A stretch of DNA of 64,000 bases, taken from the NCBI GenBank assembly GCA_020634975.1, contig JACKAQ010000001.1:496001-560000 (forward strand), read 5' to 3'. Position numbers and translations under genes: made by a program. The stretch comes from JACKAQ01 sp020634975 [NCBI: Calditrichia bacterium] (GTDB lineage: Bacteria; Calditrichota; Calditrichia; RBG-13-44-9). Below are positions 34,749 through 42,872 of the stretch, in pieces. The notes below the pieces were generated by a model. That model saw nothing but the letters and a program-made list of their open reading frames with translations. It searched no databases and was not told the DNA's origin. Each line of letters begins with the position of its first letter. The first letter of the stretch is position 1.

Positions 34749-36026
34749 ATGGAATCAAAAATATTGAATAGCACGCGCCCAACATCAGCAACCTCGGAAA
34801 TGGTGGACACCGTCGCCTACACGATGTCCCGTTTCCCAAAACTCACCGAAACCTTTATTTTGTACGAAATGATCGCGCTGGAAGAAGCGGGCGTTCGGGT
34901 GGAGCTGTTCCCGCTGCTCAAAGAAAATCAGGATGTGCACCATCAGGAAGTGGCAAAATGGATGGAGCGCGCCCATTTTTATCCGTTCATTTCCGGGAGA
35001 ATTATCGCCGCAAATTTGCGCTATCTTATTAAAAAACCAATTACTTATCTTCGCACTATTTTTGAAGTACTGTTCGGAACCATCAGTAGTTTGAACTTTT
35101 TTTTCGGTGCGCTGGGCGTGCTGCCGAAATCGGTGTTGTTTGCGCAGGAAATGGAAAAATTGGGTGTGAAGCATTTGCACTGCCATTTTTGCACGCATCC
35201 GGCAATCGCCGGGCTTATCTTATTCCGGCTTGCCGGCATCCCCTTTTCGTTTACGGCGCACGGTTCGGATTTGCATGTGGATCAAACCATGCTCGGCAAA
35301 AAAATTGCGGCGGCAAAACGGGCAGTGACGATCTCGAATTTCAACAAAGAAGTGATGGTTTCTGCTTCCGGTGAATCGCTGCGCGATAAAATTGACGTGA
35401 TCCACTGCGGTGTCGATCCCGATTTATTCCAGTGCCACGATCGCAATCGCGAACCCGGCGCACCGTTCCAGATTTTGTGCGTCGCTTCGTACGAGGAAGT
35501 GAAAGGGCACAAATTTTTGGTCGATGCCTGCAAAATATTGAACGATCGCGGTGTGCCGTTTCGCTGCCATTTGGTCGGATACGGTCCGCTGCGCGAACAG
35601 GTTGAGCAGCAAATTGGCGATCTCGGTTTATCGGAATATTTTGAAATTCATGGCGGATTGCCGCGCCACAAAGTATTGGAAATGCACGCGTTAGCCGACG
35701 TGCTCATTTTGCCGAGCGTGCCCACAAAAAGCGGCAAAAAAGAAGGCATTCCGGTGGTGTTGATGGAAGGTATGTCCAGCTGTTTGCCGGTGGTTTCCAG
35801 TAAAATTTCCGGCATCCCGGAGCTGGTGCAGGATGGCGTGAGCGGTATTTTGGTCGAACCGAAAAACGCCGCAGCCATCGCCGATGCGTTGCAACGGCTG
35901 CACGAGAACCCGGAGCTTCGCCAACAAATGGGCACCGCCGGACGCGAGTTTGTGCGCCGCGAGTTCGATCTCAAAAAAAATGCCCGGAAATTGTTCGGCG
36001 TGTTCCGCAAAGAGATTCTCGTATAA
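34749..36026 (+). CDS. Glycosyltransferase family 4, last gene of the EPS locus
   Basis: A 425-residue GT-B enzyme. N-terminal 'YTMSRFPKLTETFILYEM' and 'LHCHFCTHPAIAGLILFRLA' with 'FSFTAHGSDLHVDQ' form the acceptor domain. The donor domain carries 'DVIHCGVDPDLF', 'ILCVASYEEVKGHKFLVDAC', 'CHLVGYGPLRE' and the E-x7-E motif in 'KEGIPVVLMEGMSSCLPVVSS'. The 'TMSRFPKLTETFI' opening is typical of GT4 enzymes of EPS clusters such as the colanic-acid WcaL type. It lies 13 bp after the deacetylase gene and ends the run of EPS genes. Confidence 0.9.
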   Translation: MESKILNSTRPTSATSEMVDTVAYTMSRFPKLTETFILYEMIALEEAGVRVELFPLLKENQDVHHQEVAKWMERAHFYPFISGRIIAANLRYLIKKPITYLRTIFEVLFGTISSLNFFFGALGVLPKSVLFAQEMEKLGVKHLHCHFCTHPAIAGLILFRLAGIPFSFTAHGSDLHVDQTMLGKKIAAAKRAVTISNFNKEVMVSASGESLRDKIDVIHCGVDPDLFQCHDRNREPGAPFQILCVASYEEVKGHKFLVDACKILNDRGVPFRCHLVGYGPLREQVEQQIGDLGLSEYFEIHGGLPRHKVLEMHALADVLILPSVPTKSGKKEGIPVVLMEGMSSCLPVVSSKISGIPELVQDGVSGILVEPKNAAAIADALQRLHENPELRQQMGTAGREFVRREFDLKKNARKLFGVFRKEILV

Positions 36027-36360
36027 TTTAAATTTGGAATGAAATTGCATTCCAGGCAGGAGCCTGGGACGAGAAGGGAAAAAGGTTGGCAATCGATAGA
36101 TTCCGCAACCGGAAAATCCTGCAAAACCTAACCGCTCCAAAATTGACATTGACTTTTTTTCAGCATTGTTTCGATGTAAATTCTCCAAAAAAACGGATCA
36201 CTTTACGCAAATTGTTACGTTTTAAAACGGTTGTGTGACGCCGAAAAATGGATTATTTTGTCGCTTGTTTTAAAGAGGGTTAAACCAACCGGCAGTATCG
36301 CCGATAGTTGAAAACGTTGCAAAACAATTGGATAAGCAAAACTGAATAAAGGAGAACCTG
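36027..36360. other. Intergenic region between the EPS locus and clpP
   Basis: 334 bp without a credible gene. It contains a short perfect hairpin (CCAGGC-AGGA-GCCTGG, 36052-36067) and then AT-rich DNA leading to a good ribosome-binding site (AAAGGAG) before clpP at 36361. The promoter of clpP must be here, but no box is clear enough to mark. Confidence 0.6.
36052..36067. repeat. Small inverted repeat CCAGGC-AGGA-GCCTGG
   Basis: A 6-bp perfect stem just after the last EPS gene, followed by GACGAGAAGG and no T-run. It resembles widespread intergenic 'cattccaggc..gcctgggacgag' elements. A transcript-end role is possible. Confidence 0.5.
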
Positions 36361-36975
36361 ATGAACGAAGACTGGCTCGAATTGTCCCCCAAAGAAAAGG
36401 AAGAAAAAGAAGATAAAAAAGACGAGAAAAAACCTTACAGTGTCGATCAAAAATTGATGGAAAGCCGTACGATTACGATTTATGGCGGCATCGACCAGAA
36501 ATTGGCAAAAGATGTTTGCCAACGGTTGCTGGCGCTGGCTGCGGAATCGGACGAGCCCATCAAATTGTATCTGCACTCGCAGGGTGGTCATGTGGAATCT
36601 GGCGATTCGATTTTTGATATGATCCGTTTTATCAAGCCGGAAGTAAAAATTATCGGGACGGGTTGGGTTGCCAGTGCGGGTGCGCTGATTTTCGCATCTG
36701 CGGATAAAAAGAATCGCTTTTGCATGCCAAACACCAGATTTTTGCTGCACCAGCCGAGCGGTGGCGTGATGGGTCAGGCGACTGATATAGGTATTGAAGC
36801 GAAGGAAATTGTAAAAATGCGCCGCCGGTTGAATGAAATTTTTGCAGATGCCACCGGTCAACCCATCGAGCAAATCGAAAAACAAACCGACCGCAACTTT
36901 TGGATGACCGCCGACGAAGCTGTTAAATATGGCTTGGTTACCAAAATTGTCAAGTCTGCGGATGAAGTGAAATAA
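36361..36975 (+). CDS. clpP: ATP-dependent Clp protease proteolytic subunit
   Basis: A 204-residue ClpP. The catalytic triad is readable: Ser in '[16 protein letters not shown]', His in '[17 protein letters not shown]', Asp in '[18 protein letters not shown]'. An acidic/lysine-rich stretch ('[16 protein letters not shown]') near residues 11-27 replaces the usual propeptide and is unlike classical ClpP. '[16 protein letters not shown]' is the oligomer-face helix region. ClpP degrades unfolded or tagged proteins together with ClpX/ClpA; no unfoldase gene is adjacent. The A residue in 'ASAGA' where most ClpPs have Met-Gly suggests a divergent paralogue. A strong terminator follows. Confidence 0.85.
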   Translation: MNEDWLELSPKEKEEKEDKKDEKKPYSVDQKLMESRTITIYGGIDQKLAKDVCQRLLALAAESDEPIKLYLHSQGGHVESGDSIFDMIRFIKPEVKIIGTGWVASAGALIFASADKKNRFCMPNTRFLLHQPSGGVMGQATDIGIEAKEIVKMRRRLNEIFADATGQPIEQIEKQTDRNFWMTADEAVKYGLVTKIVKSADEVK

Positions 36976-36996
36976 TTTTTTCTTTAGCTGAATATC

Positions 36997-37026
36997 AAAA
37001 AGCCGCGCCGTTTGGTGCGGCTTTTT
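36997..37026 (+). terminator. Rho-independent terminator after clpP
   Basis: AAAAAGCCGC-(GCCGTTTGGT)-GCGGCTTTTT: a 10-bp stem ending in a T-run, 21 bp after the clpP stop. Confidence 0.9.
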
Positions 37027-37109
37027 TCGTTTAGCCCAATCCAAATTGACTTTGCTTTATTTGAGCTAAACGGTTATTTTTTCGTAATATTTGAAAATGA
37101 AAAGGATAA

Positions 37110-37892
37110 GTTATCAGAACACAATCTGCCATTGAATACATCACGCCGTTGCGCGAAGGCGGTTCGCTGCCAGCCGTTATCCGCGCGGATGACGGACAAT
37201 CGTATGTCATGAAATTTAGCGGCGCCGGTCAGGGTGTGAAGGCGCTCATCTCCGAAATTATCGCCGGAGAAATTGCCCGCGAGTTGGGTTTCAGGGTGCC
37301 CGAAACGGTATTTATTTCGCTCGATCCGGCGATCGGGCACACCGAACCGGACGCGGAAATTCAGGATTTGCTGCACGCCAGCGCCGGGCTGAATCTGGGG
37401 TTCCAATTTCTCAGCCACTCGTCCAGTTTCAATTTGATGGTACCGCCAAAACCGGATACCAAATTTGCCTCGGACGTGGTCTGGTTCGATGCATTCGTCA
37501 CGAATGTGGATCGCACACCGCGCAATGTGAACATGCTCATTCACAACGGCGACATCTGGCTGATCGATCACGGTGCAGCGCTGTATTTTCAGCACAATTG
37601 GCAGGATCACATCAAACAGAGCGAAACAGCGTTCCCGATGGTGAAGGATCATGTATTGCTGCCGCTGGCATCGCAACTGGACAGCAGCGATGCCGCCATC
37701 AAACAGCGGTTGAACAGCGGCGTTTTCGAAAAAATTGTCGCTCTGATTCCCGATGAATGGCTGGCAACCGACGATAAATTTGATTCGCCGGATGCGCATC
37801 GCCGGGCATTTGTGGAATTTCTGACGCACCGGCTGGAGCATTCGCATATATTTGTGGAGGCGGCCAACAGTGCCCGATCCAATCACATTTGA
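37110..37892 (+). CDS. HipA-like kinase-fold protein, start uncertain
   Basis: The frame is open from 37110 and would encode about 260 residues. It shows the HipA-like family pattern: 'IEYITPLREGGSLPAVIRAD', 'YVMKFSGAGQGVKALISEII' (ATP-binding Lys), 'FDAFVTNVDRTPRNVNML' (D-x4-N catalytic loop) and 'IWLIDHGAALYFQH' (metal Asp). No ATG, GTG or TTG lies near the expected N-terminus; only TTG 37149 exists, which removes conserved residues. An ATG at 37097 is in another frame, so an indel or a rare ATC/ATT start is possible. It overlaps the DUF3037 gene, its usual partner. Confidence 0.75.
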   Translation, partial: VIRTQSAIEYITPLREGGSLPAVIRADDGQSYVMKFSGAGQGVKALISEIIAGEIARELGFRVPETVFISLDPAIGHTEPDAEIQDLLHASAGLNLGFQFLSHSSSFNLMVPPKPDTKFASDVVWFDAFVTNVDRTPRNVNMLIHNGDIWLIDHGAALYFQHNWQDHIKQSETAFPMVKDHVLLPLASQLDSSDAAIKQRLNSGVFEKIVALIPDEWLATDDKFDSPDAHRRAFVEFLTHRLEHSHIFVEAANSARSNHI

Positions 37893-38256
37893 ATACGCGG
37901 TTTTGCGGCTCGTTCCACGGGTTGAGCGGGAGGAATTTCTCAACGTCGGGGTGATCGTTTTTTGCAAACGGGGTGATTTTCTCCGCGCCAGAATCGATGT
38001 GCAACCGGAACGTCTACACGCTTTTGCGCCGGACGCGGATGAAATGATGATCCGCAATCAGCTCAACGCTTTCACCAATATTTGCGAGGGCACGCCCGAG
38101 TCCGGTTATTTTGCGAATTTGAGTAAATCAGAACGATTCAACTGGCTGGCTGCGCCGAGCAGCACGATTATCCAGACATCCAAAGTGCACAGCGGCATCT
38201 GCAATCGTCCGCTGCCGGAAATTCTGGATGAACTGTTTTCGTTTTTTGTGAAATGA
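37870..38256 (+). CDS. DUF3037 family protein
   Basis: A 128-residue protein matching the DUF3037 pattern: 'FEYAVLRLVPRVEREEFLNV' at the N-terminus, 'GVIVFCKRGDFLRARI' and later 'FNWLAAPSSTIIQTSKVHSG'. The GTG at 37870 was chosen because it follows TGGAGG at a normal distance and gives the usual N-terminus. It overlaps the HipA-like gene by 23 bp. The HipA-like/DUF3037 gene pair is conserved in many bacteria; no function has been proven for it to my knowledge. A toxin-antitoxin-like or signalling role is guesswork. Confidence 0.8.
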   Translation: MPDPITFEYAVLRLVPRVEREEFLNVGVIVFCKRGDFLRARIDVQPERLHAFAPDADEMMIRNQLNAFTNICEGTPESGYFANLSKSERFNWLAAPSSTIIQTSKVHSGICNRPLPEILDELFSFFVK

Positions 38257-38278
38257 AATTTTTCCATTTTACGGGGAG

Positions 38279-38298
38279 ATTCCTGCCTGCGCAGGAAT
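38279..38298. repeat. REP-like palindrome, copy 2, with adjacent small hairpins
   Basis: ATTCCTGC-(CTGC)-GCAGGAAT followed by GAC, the same arms as at 255-274 but in the opposite order of flanks. Downstream to about 38385 lie further small inverted repeats: CCCGA-TTC-TCGGG, GCCAC-AAA-GTGGC and GCTCC-TTT-GGAGC. The 198-bp gap between DUF3037 and the deacetylase gene therefore consists largely of repeat-derived DNA. Confidence 0.75.
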
Positions 38299-38454
38299 GA
38301 CGGAAAAATACAAATAGCGGTCATTTCCCGATTCTCGGGACAGGCTCCGCAGATGCCACAAAGTGGCTCCTTTGGAGCAGGATTTTCATCAGAAACTTTG
38401 CCTTGTTTGTTTAACAGCATCATCCAATCAAATCGATAATTCAGGAACTCACCC

Positions 38455-39417
38455 ATGAAAATTATCAGCCGCAATATATTATTTTTTCTCGGCTTAGCCG
38501 GACTATTTTTCACTTCCGTTTTCGGGCAATCCGGTCGCGTTGTCGCAATAACCATCGATGATTTGCCGGTGGTTTCCCGCCATTTTAAAGATATCGAATC
38601 GTGGCAAACAGTAACATCCAAAATCATCAAACATTTGAAAGCGGAGCAAGTGCCGGGCATCGGATTTGTGAACGAAAACAAATTGTATCGCGATGACATA
38701 TTGGACGAGCAGCGCCTCAACCTGCTCCAGCAATGGCTGGATAACGGGTTGGAATTGGGCAATCACACGTTTTCGCACCGCTCGTTGCACAACATTTCGG
38801 TCGAAGAATATTCCGCAGATGTGCTGAAGGGCGAAACGCACCTCAAACCGATGATCGAAAAAAACGGCGGCAAGCTCGAATTTTTCCGCCATCCGTATTT
38901 GCAAACCGGACGGACGCTGGAAATCAAAGCGCAGCTCGATTCATTTTTGACAGCGCACAACTACCGCATCGCGCCGGTTTCGATGGACAATTCGGAATGG
39001 ACATACGCGTTTGCGTACGATCAGGCTGAAAGCCAAAATGACACGGAAATGATGCAACGCATCGGCGATGCATATCTCGAATACATGACCGCGGTTTTCG
39101 CCTATTTTGAGCAGCAATCCGTTGCGCTGCTCGGTTACGAATTGAAGCAAATTTTGTTGATTCACGCCAACCGGCTCAATGCGGATTATCTCGGTAAACT
39201 ATTGAAAATATTGAAAGAACGTGGTTACAAATTCATCGCGTTAAACGAAGCATTGAGCGATCCTGCCTATCAAAAAAAGGATACATTTACCGGCAATTCC
39301 GGCATTACCTGGCTGCACCGCTGGGCATTGGGCGAAGGCAAAAAAGGCGATTTTTTCAAAGGTGAGCCGGAAGTGACGGATTTTGTGCAAGCCTATTTTG
39401 ACCAACACATCCGATAA
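38455..39417 (+). CDS. Secreted polysaccharide deacetylase (CE4)
   Basis: A 320-residue exported protein with a signal peptide (cut near 'SVFGQ'). The CE4 domain starts 'VVAITIDDLPVV' (motif 1, catalytic Asp pair), with motif 2 'LGNHTFSHRSLHNISVEEY' (HxxxH) and 'EFFRHPYLQTGRTLE' (RxPY-like motif). The C-terminal part 'LLIHANRLNADYLGKLLKIL' fits the family. Substrate may be peptidoglycan, chitin-like or the EPS made upstream. It precedes kynU by 15 bp on the same strand, a probably accidental operon pairing. Confidence 0.85.
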   Translation: MKIISRNILFFLGLAGLFFTSVFGQSGRVVAITIDDLPVVSRHFKDIESWQTVTSKIIKHLKAEQVPGIGFVNENKLYRDDILDEQRLNLLQQWLDNGLELGNHTFSHRSLHNISVEEYSADVLKGETHLKPMIEKNGGKLEFFRHPYLQTGRTLEIKAQLDSFLTAHNYRIAPVSMDNSEWTYAFAYDQAESQNDTEMMQRIGDAYLEYMTAVFAYFEQQSVALLGYELKQILLIHANRLNADYLGKLLKILKERGYKFIALNEALSDPAYQKKDTFTGNSGITWLHRWALGEGKKGDFFKGEPEVTDFVQAYFDQHIR

Positions 39418-39432
39418 AAGTGAGCAACCAAC

Positions 39433-40698
39433 ATGACCTTTCACGCGACAAAAGCATTTGCCCGATCGCTCGACGCCAGCGATCCGCTGCGGGATTTCCG
39501 CAACAAATTCCATCTCCCGTTGCAAAAAAACGGTGAGCCACACATTTATTTTTGCGGCAATTCGCTCGGTTTGCAGCCGAAATCCGTGCGCAAATATGTC
39601 GAGCAGGAGCTGGCGGATTGGGAAAATTTGGGTGTGGAAGGTCATTTTCACGCCAAAAATCCGTGGTTGTCCTATCACAGCTATCTGACGGATGCAACAA
39701 CCCGGCTGGTCGGCGCGCTGCCGCACGAAGTGGTTGCGATGAACAGCCTCACCGTCAATTTGCATTTGCTGATGGTCTCGTTTTTTAAACCGCTGCCGCA
39801 TCGATTCAAAATTCTCATCGAAGCGAACGCGTTTCCGTCCGATCAGTACGCGGTGCAATCGCAGCTTAAATTTCATCACATTGATCCGGCGGACGGATTG
39901 CTGACCCTGCCGCTTCGTCACGACGAATCGACCCACCGAACCGACGATATTTTGCAATTTCTGGAATCATACGGTGAAGAAATCGCCCTCGTTTTGCTCG
40001 GCGGCGTCAATTATTATTCCGGTCAGGCGTTCGATATCGCCAAAATTACGGCGGCAGCGCGATCACACGGTTGCATTGTCGGGTGGGATTTGGCGCATGC
40101 AGCGGGCAATTTACCGCTGAATTTACACGATTGGGGCGTGGATTTTGCGGCATGGTGCTCGTATAAATACCTCAATTCCGGTCCCGGCGGGATTTCCGGC
40201 GTTTTTGTGCACGACAGGCATGCCGAAAATTTCCGGCTGCAACGATTTGCCGGCTGGTGGGGCAACGATCAGGAAACCCGTTTTTTGATGAAACCGCGAT
40301 TTCAGCCGACGGTTGGCGCGGAAGGTTGGCAACTGAGCAATCCGCCGATTTTGCCACTGGCGGCGCTGCGGGCATCGCTGGAAATTTTTGACGATGCAGG
40401 AATGGATCGCCTTCGCCAAAAAAGCGAATTGCTGACGGCGTATCTGCAATTTTTGCTCGATGACATCCGCGATGAGCGGCTGCAGATCATCACGCCACGC
40501 GATCCGGAACAGCGCGGCTGCCAACTCTCAATTGTGTTGCGGGAAAACGGCAAACAGGCGTTCGAGGCGCTCAGCAACGCAGGTGTCATTTGCGATTGGC
40601 GGGAGCCGGATGTCATTCGCGTCGCGCCGGTGCCGCTGTATAATTCATTTGAAGAGGTGTATCATTTTTACGAAATTTTACGGAATTATTTGAAATAA
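39433..40698 (+). CDS. kynU: Kynureninase
   Basis: A 421-residue PLP enzyme that cleaves kynurenine or 3-hydroxykynurenine to (hydroxy)anthranilate and alanine. Signatures: 'YFCGNSLGLQPKSVRKYVEQ' shown as 'FCGNSLGLQPKSVRKY', 'WENLGVEGHFHAKNPWLSYH', 'VGWDLAHAAGNLPLNLHDWG' (Asp binding the PLP ring) and 'WCSYKYLNSGPGGISGVFVH' with the Schiff-base Lys. Length matches bacterial kynureninases. With kmo next to it, it suggests tryptophan breakdown, probably toward quinolinate and NAD. The other pathway genes (tryptophan dioxygenase, formamidase, 3-hydroxyanthranilate dioxygenase) are not in the window. Confidence 0.95.
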   Translation: MTFHATKAFARSLDASDPLRDFRNKFHLPLQKNGEPHIYFCGNSLGLQPKSVRKYVEQELADWENLGVEGHFHAKNPWLSYHSYLTDATTRLVGALPHEVVAMNSLTVNLHLLMVSFFKPLPHRFKILIEANAFPSDQYAVQSQLKFHHIDPADGLLTLPLRHDESTHRTDDILQFLESYGEEIALVLLGGVNYYSGQAFDIAKITAAARSHGCIVGWDLAHAAGNLPLNLHDWGVDFAAWCSYKYLNSGPGGISGVFVHDRHAENFRLQRFAGWWGNDQETRFLMKPRFQPTVGAEGWQLSNPPILPLAALRASLEIFDDAGMDRLRQKSELLTAYLQFLLDDIRDERLQIITPRDPEQRGCQLSIVLRENGKQAFEALSNAGVICDWREPDVIRVAPVPLYNSFEEVYHFYEILRNYLK

Positions 40699-40755
40699 GC
40701 CATTTCGCAAACATGAAACGCTCGCTTTCGCTTTGCGAAAAACGGAGATAACGAT

Positions 40756-42099
40756 ATGAAAACAAAAGAAATAACGATTGTTGGCGCGGGGCTGGCAGGA
40801 TCGCTGCTGGCGATTTATCTGGCAAAACGTGACTTTCGGGTGAACGTGTTCGAACGCCGGCCGGACATGCGCAAAGCGGAAATCAGCGCGGGAAGATCGA
40901 TCAACCTGGCGCTCTCCACTCGCGGCATTCATGCGTTGCGGGAAGTTGGTGTGCTGGATACCATTATTCGCGATGCCATTCCGATGCGCGGACGGATGAT
41001 CCATTCCCCGGAAGGCGAACTCTCCTTTCAACCCTATGGCAAAAATGAAACGGAAGTGATCAACTCCATCTCTCGCGGCGGGCTGAATTGCACGTTGATG
41101 GACGCCGCAGAAGCTACCGGAAAGGTGCAATTTTTCTTCAACAAACGCTGCAAAAAGGTAAATTTACCCGACGGAACCCTGCTTTTTGTCGATGAAACCG
41201 ACGGATCGCAGCAGCGGATCGAGTCCGCGGTAACCTTCGGTTGCGACGGTGCATATTCCGCCGTTCGTTGGGAAATGATGAAATCCGGGCGATTCAATTT
41301 TTCGCAGGATTATCTCGATCACGGCTACAAAGAGCTGACCATTCCGCCGCTCCCGGACGGCAATTTCCAGATGGAAAAACATGCGCTGCACATTTGGCCG
41401 CGCGGCAGCTACATGCTCATTGCGCTGCCAAATCCCGATGGAAGTTTTACCTGCACGCTGTTTCTCCCGTTTGATGGCAGCAACAGTTTCGCCAAACTGG
41501 ATTCGCAGGTAAATGTAGCGGCGTTTTTCAACACCCATTTTCGCGACACCTTGCCGATGATGCCATCGCTGATCGATGATTTTTTCAGCAATCCAACCGG
41601 CGGACTGGTGACGATTCGCGCGTTTCCGTGGTTTGTGAACGACAAATTTTTGCTGCTCGGCGATGCAGCGCACGCCATTGTGCCGTTTTACGGACAGGGC
41701 ATGAATTGCGCGTTTGAAGATTGCACGGAATTAAATCAGTGCATCGAATCGCATGGCGATGATTGGGCTGCGGTGTTCGAGACATTTCAGCAGCGCCGCA
41801 AAACCAACGCAGACGCGATTGCCCAACTGGCGCTGGATAATTTTATCGAAATGCGCGACAAAGTAGCAGATCCGGTTTTTCTGATGAAAAAGAAATTGGA
41901 AGTAATGCTGGAGCGCGAGTTTCCCGGCGAATTTTTGTCCACCTATGCGCGGGTGACATTTCAGCGCCGCCCGTATCGCGAAGCGCTGGAAATCGGACAA
42001 GTTCAGGATCGAGTGCTGATGAATATTTGTCAAAGCCACAAATCGCTGGAAAAGCTGGATTTACAATCGATTTTTAACCGGATAAAAATTTCGCAATGA
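40756..42099 (+). CDS. kmo: Kynurenine 3-monooxygenase
   Basis: A 447-residue FAD-dependent aromatic hydroxylase. The N-terminal dinucleotide fold is 'ITIVGAGLAGSLLAIYLAKR', followed by 'FERRPDMRKAEISAGRSINL', the KMO-specific N-terminus. The second FAD motif is 'LLLGDAAHAIVPFYGQGMNC' near residue 310. 'FGCDGAYSAVRWEMMKSGRF' is the DG motif. It hydroxylates kynurenine to 3-hydroxykynurenine using NADPH and O2, so the organism has oxygen available at least at times. It lies 57 bp after kynU and overlaps the DNA glycosylase gene by ATGA. Confidence 0.95.
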   Translation: MKTKEITIVGAGLAGSLLAIYLAKRDFRVNVFERRPDMRKAEISAGRSINLALSTRGIHALREVGVLDTIIRDAIPMRGRMIHSPEGELSFQPYGKNETEVINSISRGGLNCTLMDAAEATGKVQFFFNKRCKKVNLPDGTLLFVDETDGSQQRIESAVTFGCDGAYSAVRWEMMKSGRFNFSQDYLDHGYKELTIPPLPDGNFQMEKHALHIWPRGSYMLIALPNPDGSFTCTLFLPFDGSNSFAKLDSQVNVAAFFNTHFRDTLPMMPSLIDDFFSNPTGGLVTIRAFPWFVNDKFLLLGDAAHAIVPFYGQGMNCAFEDCTELNQCIESHGDDWAAVFETFQQRRKTNADAIAQLALDNFIEMRDKVADPVFLMKKKLEVMLEREFPGEFLSTYARVTFQRRPYREALEIGQVQDRVLMNICQSHKSLEKLDLQSIFNRIKISQ

Positions 42100-42683
42100 T
42101 AGCGCTCCCGCAACAATTTTATGCGCAGGATACGATAACCGTCGCGAAACAATTGCTCGGAAAATTGCTGGTGCGGCATTTGAACGGCGAAGTTCTCGCC
42201 GCAAAAATTGTTGAAACCGAGGCATATATCGGCGAAGATGACCCCGCCTGTCACGCTGCCCGCGGGCGCACGCCGCGCACCGAAATAATGTATGGCCCAC
42301 CGGGATTTGCCTACATTTATTTTATCTACGGCATGTATTTTTGCCTGAATGCGGTCACTGAGGCGGAAGGTTTTCCGGCAGCGGTGCTCATTCGTGCAGC
42401 GGAACCGGTTGGCGGGCTTGAACAAATGCGGCGACTTCGCAGGGTAAAAAATGATCTGCAATTGGCAAATGGCCCGGGAAAATTGTGTCAGGCGTTTGAT
42501 CTGAACCGGGATTTGAACGGCGCTCCCCTAACGCAACCGCCGCTTTATATCGCCGATTCACCGACGGTTCCGTCAGACGAAATTGTGGCAACTTCGCGGG
42601 TTGGCATCAGCGCTGGCAAGTCTCATTTGTGGCGTTTTTTGATCAAAAACAACCGTTTTGCGTCACATCCGAATCATCGTTAA
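42096..42683 (+). CDS. 3-methyladenine DNA glycosylase (AAG/MPG family)
   Basis: A 195-residue base-excision repair enzyme of the mammalian AAG type that removes alkylated purines. Family signatures: 'QLLGKLLVRHLNGEVLAAKI', 'VETEAYIGEDDPACHAARGR' (with the catalytic Glu), 'EIMYGPPGFAYIYFIYGMYF' and 'NGPGKLCQAFDLNRDLNG'. Length is usual. It starts in the ATGA that ends kmo, so it is translated with the kynurenine genes despite an unrelated role. Confidence 0.93.
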   Translation: MIALPQQFYAQDTITVAKQLLGKLLVRHLNGEVLAAKIVETEAYIGEDDPACHAARGRTPRTEIMYGPPGFAYIYFIYGMYFCLNAVTEAEGFPAAVLIRAAEPVGGLEQMRRLRRVKNDLQLANGPGKLCQAFDLNRDLNGAPLTQPPLYIADSPTVPSDEIVATSRVGISAGKSHLWRFLIKNNRFASHPNHR

Positions 42684-42872
42684 AGTCAGTATTTTCAGGT
42701 TTCTTCAAAAAAAATTCTTTTTTCAACCCGGCCGGTCGGCTATATTTATTTAACTTATTTTGGGACGTAACAAATCTTTACTCAAAATGGGTTACAGCTC
42801 TCCGGAAACAAGGTACGGGTTTTTGAAATTACAGGTCGTTTCCGGTATTTAAACCATCAAAAAGGAATTAAA

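Noticed and set aside
36143-36148. TTGACA upstream of clpP as a -35 box
   Set aside because: The following DNA has no convincing -10 hexamer at the right distance.
37074-38057. 327-codon minus-strand frame opposite the HipA-like/DUF3037 genes
   Set aside because: No family likeness; it mirrors two recognisable plus-strand genes.
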